In this document: positions 26,288 to 36,498 of the stretch, piece by piece
How positions within the stretch are numbered: the stretch's first letter is position 1
Layout: each line of letters starts with the position of its first letter
Assembly: GCF_004363305.1 (NCBI RefSeq)
Contig: NZ_SNZA01000002.1
Location: 62,001-126,000, forward strand
Reading direction: 5' to 3'
Source: Marinomonas communis
Lineage (GTDB): Bacteria > Pseudomonadota > Gammaproteobacteria > Pseudomonadales > Marinomonadaceae
DNA: 64,000 bases
Notes under the pieces: generated by a model
The model's database searches: none
Told to the model about the DNA's origin: nothing
Seen by the model: the letters and a program-made list of their open reading frames with translations, nothing else
Position numbers and translations under genes: made by a program

Positions 26288-28273
26288 TTATTTCAAGGCA
26301 TTCAGACGCTTCGCGATGGCCTCGATCTCTTCACTCATCTGACTCAAATGACTGGAGTCGTCTGCATTACTGCTGGTTAAAGACTGTAACCTAGATACAA
26401 ACTCGGTCAAGTCATGGGAAACCTTCTGTTGCTCGTTCGCAGCAACCGAGATTTGTGTCGCTTGATCGGTAATCTGCGAGAATGCATTCACAACATCTTG
26501 TAAGTGGCTAGCCGTTGATTCAGCATTGTTCACCGCTTTATCGGTTTCCGCTTGGCCAGTCGACATAGAATCAACTGATTCTTTTGAAGCCTCTTGCAGT
26601 CGATTAAGGATTTGCTCAATTTCTACTGCAGAGCTTTCACTTTTAGCGGCCAGATTACGTACTTCATCCGCAACAACAGCGAAACCACGTCCTGTTTCAC
26701 CCGCACGCGCAGCTTCAATCGCAGCATTTAGCGCCAGCAAATTCGTCTGCTCCGCGATGTCACGAATGACGCTTAACATGCCATGGGCTTTGCGACTGTC
26801 TTCGTCTAACTTCAAGATATTCTGTTCGGCGCGATTCATGGTTTGTGCAAGCGAACGCATGGTTTGGATTACCCCTTGCATCTCTTCCCCACTAGCACGA
26901 ACGTCTAAGTGGATGCGCTCGACAGTCTCTTTGGTTTCATTGGAATACATGGCCACATCCGCGGAGGTTGCGCCAAACTCTTCGGTTGCAGCAGCCAACA
27001 TATGGTTTTCATCGCTCAGGCTGTTAGCTTTGTTTAGGAACTCGTTACTAAAAGTTTTAAGTTGACTCGCATCGTCAACCAGCTTGGCGGATTCTTGATG
27101 AATGCTCGCTAACAGAGATTTCAGTTTGGCCCCATAAGCATTTACAGACTGGCGTAACTCGCCAATCTCATCTTGCTTAAAGATCACCAACTCTTGCTCA
27201 ACATTACCCGATACCAGCCCTTGAATTTGACCAGTTGTATGCTCGATACGAGACAACAAACTTCGGAAGAAGAACAATGCCACGATACTCACTAGGATCA
27301 GCAAGCCACCTAGAGCAAGCATCAAAAACAGACTCATACTTCCAGCCACTTCGGTCATCACACCCTTTGGCACAACCAAGCCAATCGTCCAGCCTGTTTG
27401 TGGCTCTTTGATCAAATCCACAAAAGCCGATTGACCAAGAATCTCATCATGCTTTAACTCAATGACCCCAGCACCTGATTGTTTCGCTGCCAGTAACGCT
27501 GGTGCCAACCAGCTTAATTGCTGCGCCAATTCGTCTGCGGTAACAATGCTATCATCTGAGTTAACGATACTTGCTGCCGCTTTAGGGAAGCTAAGCATCT
27601 GGCCTTGGGCATCTAGAGCAAATACATAACCTTGGTTCTCTTCCCCATATTGCTCCAAAATATCAGTGATGCCATCCAACATCATGTCCACGGTAGCAAC
27701 ACCAGAGAAGCGTCCCTTTTCTCTGATTGGGATGGTACAAGTGACCATTGGCACTTTCGAAACTGGGTCTGTGTAGGCTTCCGACCATGCACATTGATTA
27801 ATTGCGGCATTACGCCCAACAGTGTACCAACCTTCGTTGTGATAACCCGTACCATTGGGATCATTGTAATCTTCGAGGAGTTCTAAACCGCTCCCAGAGC
27901 GCGCCCAGAAGAAACTTCGACGCTCAACTCCTGGCGTGAACGCATTGGGCTCTGGCCAAATACCACCCCCAGCGATGCTGCTGTCTCCATGATTATCAAT
28001 CAAGGGGGGAAGCACCTGCTTGTACATTTCAACATCTTCTGGCAACTGTGTCGCGGCCAATGCAATAGAGCTAGTCATCAGCTGCACTTGATTGAGTGTG
28101 GCCCCTAACAGTTCCACTAGGCTTTGTTGATTGACATCTATTTGACTCTGACGCTCAGCAATCAAATCCGCTTTCACTTTCCCTTCAACAACGGCGTAAA
28201 CCACCACCATCGCGAGTACGAATATCGCAATCAAACCTAGACTAATCTTCTGACGTATCTTCAGTGCGGGCAT
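26288..28273 (-). CDS. methyl-accepting chemotaxis protein with periplasmic Cache-type sensor
   Basis: The 661-residue inner-membrane receptor has membrane segments at about 11-31 and 318-340 enclosing a ~280-residue periplasmic sensor with dCache-like features ([53 protein letters not shown]). A HAMP domain follows, then a signalling domain with the conserved hairpin tip [20 protein letters not shown] near residue 505 and [19 protein letters not shown]. It feeds CheA/CheW and thereby flagellar behaviour; dCache receptors usually bind amino acids or organic acids. A good AAGGAG site precedes the ATG. No che genes are adjacent. Confidence 0.93.
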   Translation of the reverse strand: MPALKIRQKISLGLIAIFVLAMVVVYAVVEGKVKADLIAERQSQIDVNQQSLVELLGATLNQVQLMTSSIALAATQLPEDVEMYKQVLPPLIDNHGDSSIAGGGIWPEPNAFTPGVERRSFFWARSGSGLELLEDYNDPNGTGYHNEGWYTVGRNAAINQCAWSEAYTDPVSKVPMVTCTIPIREKGRFSGVATVDMMLDGITDILEQYGEENQGYVFALDAQGQMLSFPKAAASIVNSDDSIVTADELAQQLSWLAPALLAAKQSGAGVIELKHDEILGQSAFVDLIKEPQTGWTIGLVVPKGVMTEVAGSMSLFLMLALGGLLILVSIVALFFFRSLLSRIEHTTGQIQGLVSGNVEQELVIFKQDEIGELRQSVNAYGAKLKSLLASIHQESAKLVDDASQLKTFSNEFLNKANSLSDENHMLAAATEEFGATSADVAMYSNETKETVERIHLDVRASGEEMQGVIQTMRSLAQTMNRAEQNILKLDEDSRKAHGMLSVIRDIAEQTNLLALNAAIEAARAGETGRGFAVVADEVRNLAAKSESSAVEIEQILNRLQEASKESVDSMSTGQAETDKAVNNAESTASHLQDVVNAFSQITDQATQISVAANEQQKVSHDLTEFVSRLQSLTSSNADDSSHLSQMSEEIEAIAKRLNALK

Positions 28274-28375
28274 TGCGGTCTCCTTTGCTTCTGAAAAGGG
28301 CTTCCAAGTTCATGGTCTTATTAAGTTTTAGCACAAAGGCTTTGCAAAGGTATATCTAATATTGGCAACCCTCGC

Positions 28376-29206
28376 CTAACTATGACCTGACTCTTGTTGA
28401 GCCGTGAAACGAAACTGCTTAGGAGACAAGTTATAATGCTGCTTAAAGACACGTGAAAAATGAAATGCCGATGAAAAGCCGGATTGCTCCGCCACTTGGG
28501 CAATCGGAAGACTAGTACGCCGCAATAATAATGCAGCGTGATGGGTCCGCAGCTGCCACAGATAGCGGCTTGGCGTCAGCCCTAAATGTTGTCGAAACAG
28601 GACAATTAAATGATTCACAGTGACATGGCTGTGCTCAGCCACATCCACAAGCCCCATACTATTGCTCAGATTGGCCTTCATATAATCACATGCTGAACGA
28701 ATAGCCCTTGAAGGAGGAGCTAGGTGCTGCTCATTAACACTCATGGATGCAGGCAAGGCCATGAAATAACGAAGCAACGATAACCCTAAAGCCTGCAATG
28801 TCGGCTGAACCGATAACTCCAGAGTTCGAGTGAGCGATAAACCAAGGGCCATAAAGCGCTCCATATCATTATTACATTGCACCACCGTAGGCCCCTGTTT
28901 GAGCCATGCGTTCAAGTGTTCTGGCCTAGTTTCGAAATCAAACTGACACCATGAATGCTGACTCTCTTCGGTATCGCTAAAGCGGTGATACTCTTGTTGC
29001 CCAGGCAATAAGAGACACATATCACCTGGCTTCAAAGCAATTAGCTGGCCTTCTATATCAAATGTCACAGCACCACTAATCAGGTGAAATAATTGAATAC
29101 CTCGCTGGATACGAGGTCCATGTGTGCCGCCTGCTGGATAGTGCACTTGGCCAAAGTACACCTCTTTGATTTCCTCAATCAGTATTTCAGACAAATTTTC
29201 CTGCAT
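28376..29206 (-). CDS. AraC-family transcriptional regulator with cupin sensor
   Basis: The 276-residue product has an N-terminal cupin (HGPRIQRGIQLFHLISGAVT, LIALKPGDMCLLLPGQQ) and a C-terminal AraC pair of helix-turn-helices (VDVAEHSHVTVNHLIVLFRQ, LPIAQVAEQSGFSSAFHFSR, ending LSPKQFRF). Such cupin-AraC proteins usually bind sugars. It is divergent from a Gfo/Idh/MocA sugar-type dehydrogenase 114 bases away, its likely target. Confidence 0.88.
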   Translation of the reverse strand: MQENLSEILIEEIKEVYFGQVHYPAGGTHGPRIQRGIQLFHLISGAVTFDIEGQLIALKPGDMCLLLPGQQEYHRFSDTEESQHSWCQFDFETRPEHLNAWLKQGPTVVQCNNDMERFMALGLSLTRTLELSVQPTLQALGLSLLRYFMALPASMSVNEQHLAPPSRAIRSACDYMKANLSNSMGLVDVAEHSHVTVNHLIVLFRQHLGLTPSRYLWQLRTHHAALLLRRTSLPIAQVAEQSGFSSAFHFSRVFKQHYNLSPKQFRFTAQQESGHS

Positions 29207-29320
29207 TCCAGATATGTACCCTTTTTCACAGCAACTTTACCTTATACACATAACAAGAAGCCCTAAACCAGCAACTTAATATACGAGCAATACGACAATA
29301 AAAATAACGAGGTAACCTTC

Positions 29321-30451
29321 ATGAACGCAATAAGAATTGGCTTAATTGGCACTGGCTATATGGGAAAAGCCCATGCTATAGCCTTTCAGACCGCTGCTGC
29401 CGTTTTCCCTCTTAGCCGTCAGATTATCTGTGAGATGGTCGCAGACATCACCCCTGAACAGGCTGAGTCTCAAGCGAAGCTGCTGGGATTTCATCGATCA
29501 ACAGGAGACTGGCATGACATTATCAACGATCCTGATATCGATGTTGTAGACATTTGTGCTCCTAACCACTTACATAAAGAAATGGCACTGGCGGCGATTG
29601 CCGCAGGAAAACATGTTTATTCAGAAAAGCCATTGGCGCTCAACGCTCAAGATGCCATGGAGATGACTCTTGCTGCGGAACAAGCGGGCATTAAAACGCT
29701 AGTAGGTTTCAACTATACAAAAAACCCAACCATTCAATTGGCTAAAGAAATCATTGAGCGTGGCGAGATTGGAGAAGTGGTCCACTTTCGCGGTACCTTC
29801 AATGAAGACTACCTCGCTGATGCCAATACCCCGTTTTCATGGCGCTTAAAGCGTCAGTTTTCGGGTTCAGGGACGCTTGGTGACATGGGATCTCATATTA
29901 TTAATATGGCGCACTATCTGGTTGCTCCCATTACGCAGGTTTGCGCCGATCTACAAACGGTACATAACACGCGACCGATTGCGGATAAAACTGGTGAAGT
30001 GGGCATGGTAGAAAACGACGATCAGGTACACATGATGATTCGCTTTGCCAATGGTGCAATCGGCACTTTAGAGTCCTCGCGCATCGCATGGGGACGTAAA
30101 AATGGTTTATGGCTGGAAGTAACCGGCACCAAAGGCACCTTGGTTTACGACCAAGAACGCCTCTCTGAGCTGCAACTGTATACCGCCACAGATGCCTCGA
30201 ACAGACAGGGATTTCGTCGTATTCTAACAGGGCCAGAGCACCCAGATTACCGCCACTTTTGTGTTTCGGCAGGCCATGGGCTTGGCTATAACGACATGAA
30301 AGCCGTCGAGATAAGAGATTTAGTGGAAGGGATTGCTCAAGATGCACCTCTTTGGCCTGATTTTCGTGCAGCCTGTGCTGTCAATGCGGTTTGCGATGCA
30401 GTAGAGCTTTCTCACAAAGAAAGTCGCTGGGTGTCGATCAACAACGACTAA
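29321..30451 (+). CDS. Gfo/Idh/MocA-family oxidoreductase
   Basis: The 376-residue product has the N-terminal Rossmann motif GLIGTGYMGKAHAIAF, the family catalytic EKPLAL (Lys) near residue 107 and a C-terminal alpha/beta substrate domain (GDMGSHIINMAHYLVAPI). The family oxidises or reduces sugars and inositols with NAD(P). The substrate is not readable; the divergent cupin-AraC regulator points to a sugar or sugar acid. No transporter is encoded next to it. A ribosome binding site (gaggt) lies before 29321. Confidence 0.88.
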   Translation: MNAIRIGLIGTGYMGKAHAIAFQTAAAVFPLSRQIICEMVADITPEQAESQAKLLGFHRSTGDWHDIINDPDIDVVDICAPNHLHKEMALAAIAAGKHVYSEKPLALNAQDAMEMTLAAEQAGIKTLVGFNYTKNPTIQLAKEIIERGEIGEVVHFRGTFNEDYLADANTPFSWRLKRQFSGSGTLGDMGSHIINMAHYLVAPITQVCADLQTVHNTRPIADKTGEVGMVENDDQVHMMIRFANGAIGTLESSRIAWGRKNGLWLEVTGTKGTLVYDQERLSELQLYTATDASNRQGFRRILTGPEHPDYRHFCVSAGHGLGYNDMKAVEIRDLVEGIAQDAPLWPDFRAACAVNAVCDAVELSHKESRWVSINND

Positions 30452-30462
30452 TAAACATAATG

Positions 30463-30496
30463 GCGTGCGAACGAGCACAGAGCACCCGTCGCACGC
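30463..30496. repeat. inverted repeat after the Gfo/Idh/MocA gene
   Basis: gcgtgcga (30463-30470) and tcgcacgc (30489-30496) form a perfect 8-base inverted repeat 12 bases after the stop codon. There is no T-run, so a rho-independent terminator is doubtful. Confidence 0.4.
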
Positions 30497-30693
30497 ACTT
30501 ATGCAGCGCTCCCCAAGTAACCTGGCAAGCGCCACATTTCTTTAGCTTAGCGGATTCGGAAACGTTTCGCACCCACCTTTCAACCGCTTCTATTACAAAA
30601 AGTCTACACTCCTATGCTTTGTCGATGATAGCCTTATCAAGCAATGCAAAGACTATGCTCTATAATGAAACAAACGGTTTGCTGGATGCCTCT

Positions 30694-31614
30694 ATGACTG
30701 CGTCGACGCCAAAGGACTTTTCACAAATCGCAAAGGACAGCACAAAGAAACAGATTCGCCAGGAAATGTCTATTTGGCATTTTCTGTTTGAAAACTCTCG
30801 CGAAGCCATCGTATTGATTAATATGAAGGGGGAGGTTGTAGACGCCAACCAAGCGTTCGTTGAGTTGCTTGGCTATACACGGGAGCAAACATATCAACTT
30901 GGTGTCTGGGACTGGGATGCGGATCTTGATAAGGAAACCATTCTTGGGCTGCTTTCCAGCATCGATGCTGACGGCGTTACCTTTGAAACGCGACACATCC
31001 GCAAAGATCGAAACATCATTCATGTTGAAATCAGCAGTAACGCCACGTTTTATCAAAATGAACGGTTGCTGCTATGCATTTGCCGAGACACCACTGAGCA
31101 AAAGCTGAAAGATGAAAAGATGCAAGAGCTAATCTCGACAGATCCATTAACAGGCTTGCTCAACAAACGTGAATTTACTTACCGTCTTAACAAAGCTATT
31201 CAACATGCACAAAACGCGTCAGAGCAGCTTTCTTTAATACTCATGGACATTGATCGCTTCAAATCCATAAATGACGAACACGGTCACCTAGTAGGCGATA
31301 GAGTACTTGAAGATGTTGCCCAGTTGATGAAAGAGACTGTTGATGAGCCCGCCAGTATTGCCAGATGGGGCGGTGAGGAATTCATCATCCTTTTACCCAA
31401 CACCGCGCCAGATACCGCACAAAGCACAGCCGAGAATCTTCGCACCGAACTCGAAAGCCGCTCCGCGGGTGGCCTGAACAATATTACAGCAAGTTTTGGC
31501 GTTACCTCTTCTCAGCTTAACGATGACTTACACGGTGTCTTTAATCGAGCAGATGAAGCAATGTACGAAGCCAAAGGCAATGGGCGCAATTGCGTGCGCG
31601 TCATCACATCTTGA
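30694..31614 (+). CDS. PAS-GGDEF diguanylate cyclase
   Basis: This cytosolic protein (306 residues from 30694) carries a PAS domain at about 25-140 (ENSREAIVLINMKGEVVDAN, ELLGYTREQ) and a GGDEF domain with DPLTGLLNKREF, ILMDIDRFKSINDEHGHLVG and the active-site motif GGEEF. It should synthesise cyclic di-GMP from GTP in response to a PAS signal. No product-inhibition RxxD is evident before the GGEEF. The start is uncertain: a TATAAT at 30661-30666 suggests the ATG at 30694, with ATGs at 30655 and 30625 as alternatives; the frame is open back to 30391 inside the upstream gene. Confidence 0.85.
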   Translation: MTASTPKDFSQIAKDSTKKQIRQEMSIWHFLFENSREAIVLINMKGEVVDANQAFVELLGYTREQTYQLGVWDWDADLDKETILGLLSSIDADGVTFETRHIRKDRNIIHVEISSNATFYQNERLLLCICRDTTEQKLKDEKMQELISTDPLTGLLNKREFTYRLNKAIQHAQNASEQLSLILMDIDRFKSINDEHGHLVGDRVLEDVAQLMKETVDEPASIARWGGEEFIILLPNTAPDTAQSTAENLRTELESRSAGGLNNITASFGVTSSQLNDDLHGVFNRADEAMYEAKGNGRNCVRVITS

Positions 31615-31625
31615 TCGCTAAACGG

Positions 31626-32669
31626 TTACACAACCAAATCCACATGCTGCAGACTATCGATCGAGCCATCATCTTTGATATAAAGACCAGTTTCTCGAAT
31701 GATGCCTGTACGCTCACCCTGGTCGTTGAAAAGGCTGAATGGGGAACTGGTTCGCTCTAGTACAAAGGCACGAATGCCCGCATCACTTAAACTTAACAAG
31801 CTTTCATTTCCTTGTTCATCTCGCTGCACTAGAACTAACTCTTGCCAGATATCGTCAAGACTATCGATCAGGCCATCTTGATTGCTGTCGTATTGAGCAA
31901 GGTCAGCAAAGCCACTGCCTGATTGGGGGCCAAATAACTCAGAGCCATCATCGATGCTACCATTGCCATTTTTATCAATGGCTAAAAACGCCGAGTCCCC
32001 GCTGGCAAATGCAACCTGCTCCTCTACTCCGTCGCCATCAAGGTCAAAGCTAACGCGCTGATTGGTTAACTGTGCGGCGTTACCATTTAAATTCACGACC
32101 AATGGATCCACATTACGGCCTGTGAATGAAATCTCACCATAGAACTCTTCGTAGCGAGAACGAGACATATCCAGGCTAAAGTCGACATTCAATGATCGGC
32201 CATCATTGAGCTCAAGCCGCCCTTGTATACCTACATAGCTGGACTCTTGTTCCGTTATCTGATGATACTCTCGCATGGCCATGGCGGTTTGACGCACTTG
32301 CCCTTGTTTCGAACCACTGTTGGCTGAAGGCTCACTTTGGCCGCCTCCAGCCCCCTCAAGTTCTGAGGCATCATATAGGGATATTTTCACACCAAACATC
32401 CGCTCAAGGATCGAAATCATGCTCTGAAAGCGCTTTTCGACACGCGAAATACTCTCTTGTGCATCGTCTAGACCAAGTTCTTCGGTTCGCGCCTGAAAGC
32501 TCACCTCCTGCTGTGCAATGATGCGCTGGCCTGCTTGAGCTTTTAACTCCAGTGCTGCATCGCCTGTAGACGCAGCAGCTTGTGTCACACTGACCGCTTG
32601 CCGCGTTACGACCTCCTCTCTTTGATACTCATATCGAGATTGAAAAGACAAATTGCTCGTTGCCATCAT
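31626..32669 (-). CDS. unknown protein with calcium-binding (EF-hand/dockerin-like) loops
   Basis: I do not recognise a named family. The 347-residue product has no signal peptide. Residues about 30-130 are Gln/Ala-rich and helical (ELKAQAGQRIIAQQEV, RVEKRFQSMISILERMFGVK). The C-terminal half has three Asp-rich loops: DLDGDGVEEQ, DKNGNGSIDDGSELFG and DSNQDGLIDSLDD, close to the DxDxDG calcium-loop consensus; the GSELFG continuation is common in secreted repeat proteins of marine gammaproteobacteria. The ATG at 32669 is five bases after GGAG. Neighbours (a diguanylate cyclase and an AraC regulator) leave function open; surface or matrix attachment is only a guess. Confidence 0.7.
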   Translation of the reverse strand: MMATSNLSFQSRYEYQREEVVTRQAVSVTQAAASTGDAALELKAQAGQRIIAQQEVSFQARTEELGLDDAQESISRVEKRFQSMISILERMFGVKISLYDASELEGAGGGQSEPSANSGSKQGQVRQTAMAMREYHQITEQESSYVGIQGRLELNDGRSLNVDFSLDMSRSRYEEFYGEISFTGRNVDPLVVNLNGNAAQLTNQRVSFDLDGDGVEEQVAFASGDSAFLAIDKNGNGSIDDGSELFGPQSGSGFADLAQYDSNQDGLIDSLDDIWQELVLVQRDEQGNESLLSLSDAGIRAFVLERTSSPFSLFNDQGERTGIIRETGLYIKDDGSIDSLQHVDLVV

Positions 32670-32813
32670 CGTCACTCCGTGAAACCATGCAAAGAGAAGC
32701 TATCGGCACACAACACTGTTTAATTAATAACCAGCACTTATATCTAATAAAACTGGCAGGATGCTAAATCTGTGCTTAGTGAAACGTCTTATTCATAACT
32801 GTTCGATGAAACC

Positions 32814-33527
32814 ATGCAAAATACACTAAGCCTTCGCGCCTACACCAAACGCACGGATACCCATATCCACTCTTATCATCAATTGGTACTGCCTACACAA
32901 GGCGCCATTGTGATCGAGATTCCCAACTTTCGTGGCAGCGTTTCGGTCGGAGAATGCGTGGTCATTAAAAAGGGACAAGAGCACCATTTTAAAGCTGACG
33001 AAGCCGCACGTTTTATCGTTGCTGATATGAATAGCCTGCCAGATCACCTTACTCAGAGTGAGCAACAGGTCTTTGATATCAGCGCGCCACTGCAAAGTTT
33101 TTTGCTGTTTGTTGAAAAGCAACTCGTACACCAAGTGCACCCTGATATCGAGCAAACGCTATTTCAATTGTTCGAGCAGTTACTGGCACAGCAGACGCTC
33201 GGGCATCAAATTGATCCAAGAATTCGTCGTGCGCAAACCTACATTATTGAGCATTTAGCACACTCGCTGGATATCACCATCCTGTCGCAACAGGCCCACC
33301 TAAGCGCCACCCAATTCAAGACACTTTTTAAGCGAGATATAGGGCAAAGCCCAATGCACTACATCACGAGTTTAAGGATGGAAAAAGCCAAAGCCCTACT
33401 GACTCACTCCGATTTACCTGTCCAGCAAGTCGCTGAACAAGTAGGCTACAATGACTTATCCGCTTTTAGTCGTCGCTTTCGTCAACATTTTGGACTATCC
33501 CCAAGCCAGCTGTCTGGACGCCATTAA
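32814..33527 (+). CDS. AraC-family transcriptional regulator
   Basis: The 237-residue product has a short cupin N-domain (HSYHQLVLPTQGAIVIEIP, SVGECVVIKKGQEHHFKADE) and a C-terminal AraC DNA-binding domain from about 140 (DITILSQQAHLSATQFKTLF, LPVQQVAEQVGYNDLSAFSR). Cupin-AraC proteins of this size often control an adjacent exporter. The next gene, 96 bases downstream on the same strand, is an EamA permease, the probable target. Confidence 0.87.
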   Translation: MQNTLSLRAYTKRTDTHIHSYHQLVLPTQGAIVIEIPNFRGSVSVGECVVIKKGQEHHFKADEAARFIVADMNSLPDHLTQSEQQVFDISAPLQSFLLFVEKQLVHQVHPDIEQTLFQLFEQLLAQQTLGHQIDPRIRRAQTYIIEHLAHSLDITILSQQAHLSATQFKTLFKRDIGQSPMHYITSLRMEKAKALLTHSDLPVQQVAEQVGYNDLSAFSRRFRQHFGLSPSQLSGRH

Positions 33528-33623
33528 CTCCATCTTAACGGTCTACAAGAGCGTCTTTTTAGCACAACACTTAGTGTCTTTTTCTCATATGATAACTCTC
33601 ATAAAGACACAGAGAGCAGAACC

Positions 33624-34562
33624 ATGCATACAGCTTCCATTAACAACGTTAATCACCAAACTGGTCATCTTGCCATATTGCTGGCCTCTTTTTTGTGGGG
33701 CACGACCGGTACGGTTGCTAGCCTAGCTCCTGACGTTAGCCCATTGGCCATCGGAGCTTTTGCCATGGGCGTTGGCGGCCTATTACAAGCATTGGTAGCA
33801 CTTAAAAACTTGCAGCGAGATGCCAAGCAGTTATGGCAGTTGAAAGCCTATGTTGTTGGCGGAGCACTCGGCATTGCCGTTTACCCGCTGACCTTTTACA
33901 GCGCCATGCATTTAGCAGGGGTTGCGATTGGCACCGTTGTCACCATCGGCAGTGCGCCTTTTGCCACAGCCTTATTGGAATGGCTAATCAGCAAAAAGAA
34001 CCCTTTTAATAAAACTTGGTTAATCAGCTTAAGTTTTGGCTTGCTCGGCACTTTGCTGCTGGCGTTTTCCGAGGCAGCCCCAACTCAAGCTGCTCACAGT
34101 CAATGGGATACCGTTATCGGCATCATTCTTGGGTTGGTCGCTGGTGGCTCCTATGCCTTATACGCATGGATCGGTAAGCATATGATTGAGCAAGGCGTTC
34201 ATTCTAAAGCCTCAATGAGCAGCATGTTTGTCGTGAGCGCTTGTATTCTATTACCGTCATTAGCCCTAACAGGAGAGCATTTATTTGCCTCGATAAATAA
34301 CATCAGTGTGGCACTTTATATGGCAGCGGTGCCGATGTTTCTAGGCTATGTGTTGTTTGGATTCGGCTTGAAGACAACCCATGCCAGCACAGCAACCGTA
34401 CTCACCTTGTTTGAGCCTGTGGTAGCAGCAATCTTTGCGGTCACCATCGTCGGGGAACATTTAGGATTCTCCGGGTGGTTGGGCATGGCTCTAATCGGTG
34501 CCTGTCTGGTACTACAAAGCTATACCGCTAAACCCTCCAGCGCGATTCCGGAAAAACCTTAG
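33624..34562 (+). CDS. EamA/DMT-superfamily permease
   Basis: The 312-residue product has ten predicted membrane helices in two EamA repeats (LAILLASFLWGTTGTVASLA; IILGLVAGGSYALYAWIGKH). DMT permeases of this kind export amino acids or other metabolites, or import drugs or sugars. The substrate is not readable; the upstream AraC gene and a downstream amino-acid-related set suggest an amino-acid or metabolite exporter. It converges with the next AraC gene at a distance of seven bases. Confidence 0.85.
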   Translation: MHTASINNVNHQTGHLAILLASFLWGTTGTVASLAPDVSPLAIGAFAMGVGGLLQALVALKNLQRDAKQLWQLKAYVVGGALGIAVYPLTFYSAMHLAGVAIGTVVTIGSAPFATALLEWLISKKNPFNKTWLISLSFGLLGTLLLAFSEAAPTQAAHSQWDTVIGIILGLVAGGSYALYAWIGKHMIEQGVHSKASMSSMFVVSACILLPSLALTGEHLFASINNISVALYMAAVPMFLGYVLFGFGLKTTHASTATVLTLFEPVVAAIFAVTIVGEHLGFSGWLGMALIGACLVLQSYTAKPSSAIPEKP

Positions 34563-34569
34563 CAGCTTG

Positions 34570-35373
34570 TTAGTGCTGACGGCCTCGGGCTTGTGCTGGA
34601 GAATGCCCCATCATTTTACGATATGCTCGGGAAAACGCTGAGGTACTAGAAAAACCAAATTGATGTGCCAGCACAGATACCGGCAAAGATGACTGACGCA
34701 ATAGCGTTTGCGCCTGCTGCAGCTTGCGCTGCAATATGTACTTTTGTGGACTTAAGCCAAGTTGCGCCTGACAGACTGTATAGAAATGGCTTTCGCTCAT
34801 ATTAAAGTGATGGGCGAGCCATTCATTGCTCCATTGTCGTTCTGGGGCTTGATCAATCAGGCGGCGAAACTCTGATGAGTTAAAGCGCTGATGTTGAACC
34901 GATTGCCATAATCGATCTTGTTCTAACATGGCATCCGCCACCTGCAATACAACCATGGGTAACATCTGCGCATTGATGCGCTGTTGCATGAACGGCGAAG
35001 CATTGGCTAATTGCCCTGCTGCAAATTCAAGGCAAGGTAAAGACGTCAATGGCAACGTAGAAAATAAGTGTTGCTGACGAAACAGGTCTGCCACGGATAC
35101 GCCCGTGCTGTCTTGAATATATCGTACCGTCGGATCATCCGCGGACAAATCCACCACCAATAACTCACAGTCTTGGGAATCACCTGAGAAGAGGTGCGGT
35201 AATTGGTCAGGTGCCAACGCAAAACGGCCACGGGACAAGGCCCCCGTTTCGTGGGGTAACTCGCAAGTCATCTTTCCTTGCCAGCCAATCAGGATTTGAG
35301 CGAAATCATGCACATGCTCACCGTGCTGCGTTGCAATCAGCTCACGCCGGATTCCACTTTGATGATTTTGCAT
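34570..35373 (-). CDS. AraC-family transcriptional regulator
   Basis: The 267-residue product has an N-terminal sensor domain (HDFAQILIGWQGKMTCELPH) and a C-terminal AraC domain (WLAHHFNMSESHFYTVCQAQ, LPVSVLAHQFGFSSTSAFSR, RKMMGHSPAQARG). A GGAGG ribosome binding site stands five bases before the ATG. It is divergent from the ornithine-cyclodeaminase/D-amino-acid-dehydrogenase operon 151 bases away, its most likely target. Confidence 0.87.
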   Translation of the reverse strand: MQNHQSGIRRELIATQHGEHVHDFAQILIGWQGKMTCELPHETGALSRGRFALAPDQLPHLFSGDSQDCELLVVDLSADDPTVRYIQDSTGVSVADLFRQQHLFSTLPLTSLPCLEFAAGQLANASPFMQQRINAQMLPMVVLQVADAMLEQDRLWQSVQHQRFNSSEFRRLIDQAPERQWSNEWLAHHFNMSESHFYTVCQAQLGLSPQKYILQRKLQQAQTLLRQSSLPVSVLAHQFGFSSTSAFSRAYRKMMGHSPAQARGRQH

Positions 35374-35524
35374 ATTCTCCTCCCCAACCGTCTACGTTTT
35401 ATAACAAGTCTCCTAGCAAATGCATAGCTTTGGTCAACAGCGGCAGAGTTTCGGAACACTCTAGCGCAACCTTAAAGACTAGCATTGACTGCAACATAAC
35501 GATGAATTTACCAAGGAGCACACC

Positions 35525-36478
35525 ATGTACTTAACCGCAGAACAATTAACCCAAAGCTTGGATTGGTCTGGTCTAATCAAGGCATTGCAGACGATTTTCA
35601 CCACAGCGGTTCATTCCCCCGTACGCCACCATCATTTCATTGATGTACCTAACACCCAGCAAGCCACCCTACTATTGATGCCAGCGTGGATCGAAGGCAA
35701 GTATCTTGGCGTAAAACAGGTCTCGGTATTTCCCGGTAACAATGAGAAAGGCAAGCCAGGACTAACAAGCTTGTACACCCTTAGCTCTGGTGAAACAGGC
35801 GAAACCTTGGCGCAAATGGACGGTAATATTATCACCGCACGTCGCACTGCAGCAGCCTCAGCCTTAGCATCACTGTATTTATCGCGTCCAGACAGCGACA
35901 GTTTGCTGATGATTGGTGCTGGGCGTATGGGGCGCTACTTGGTCCCTGCGCACATGAACGTTAGGCCGATAAAAGCTATCTGGATATGGGATCGAAACCT
36001 CGCCGCAGCGGAGCAATTCGCACAAGATCTTCGTGATCAAGGCCATAATGCCCACGCGGTGACAGAACAGGAACTCGCAAGCACCGCCGCTCAAGCGGCC
36101 ATTATTAGCTGTGCGACCTTAGCCAAAGATCCTGTTCTAAAAGGAGAATGGTTGCGCCCGGGGTGTCACATCGATCTAGTCGGTAGCTTTACACCAACAA
36201 TGCGAGAAGCCGATAACGCCGTGCTGCAACAAGCTAATGTATTTGTCGACACGAGAGCCGGAGCATTAGCCGAAACTGGAGACTTAATCATACCGATTAA
36301 CGAAGGCGCTTTTCGAGCAGATGAGATTGTCGCGGAATTGACTGAACTGTGTTCGACACAACATAAGGGCCGCCAAGCATTGGCAAATGCCGAGGACGCG
36401 ATTACTGTATTCAAATCGGTAGGCGACTCTCGTGAAGACCTAGCCGCTGCCATTATGGCGTTTGAAGCGACCCGTTAA
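35525..36478 (+). CDS. ornithine cyclodeaminase / mu-crystallin family protein
   Basis: The 317-residue product has the family NAD-binding motif MIGAGRMGRYLVPAH near residue 130 and the substrate region YLGVKQVSVFPGNNEKGKPG with the conserved Lys and Arg. Members are ornithine cyclodeaminases, alanine dehydrogenases or ketimine reductases such as delta-1-pyrroline-2-carboxylate reductase; sequence alone cannot choose. It heads an operon with a D-amino-acid dehydrogenase-like gene 20 bases downstream, which would produce a cyclic imine from D-proline-type substrates, so a ketimine reductase role is attractive. A divergent AraC gene probably regulates it. Confidence 0.85.
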   Translation: MYLTAEQLTQSLDWSGLIKALQTIFTTAVHSPVRHHHFIDVPNTQQATLLLMPAWIEGKYLGVKQVSVFPGNNEKGKPGLTSLYTLSSGETGETLAQMDGNIITARRTAAASALASLYLSRPDSDSLLMIGAGRMGRYLVPAHMNVRPIKAIWIWDRNLAAAEQFAQDLRDQGHNAHAVTEQELASTAAQAAIISCATLAKDPVLKGEWLRPGCHIDLVGSFTPTMREADNAVLQQANVFVDTRAGALAETGDLIIPINEGAFRADEIVAELTELCSTQHKGRQALANAEDAITVFKSVGDSREDLAAAIMAFEATR

Positions 36479-36498
36479 TCTGTGCCAAAGGAGTTGTT

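Noticed and set aside
30391..30693. N-terminal extension of the PAS-GGDEF protein.
   Set aside because: It would start at a TTG inside the upstream gene, lacks a ribosome binding site, and precedes a perfect TATAAT at 30661.
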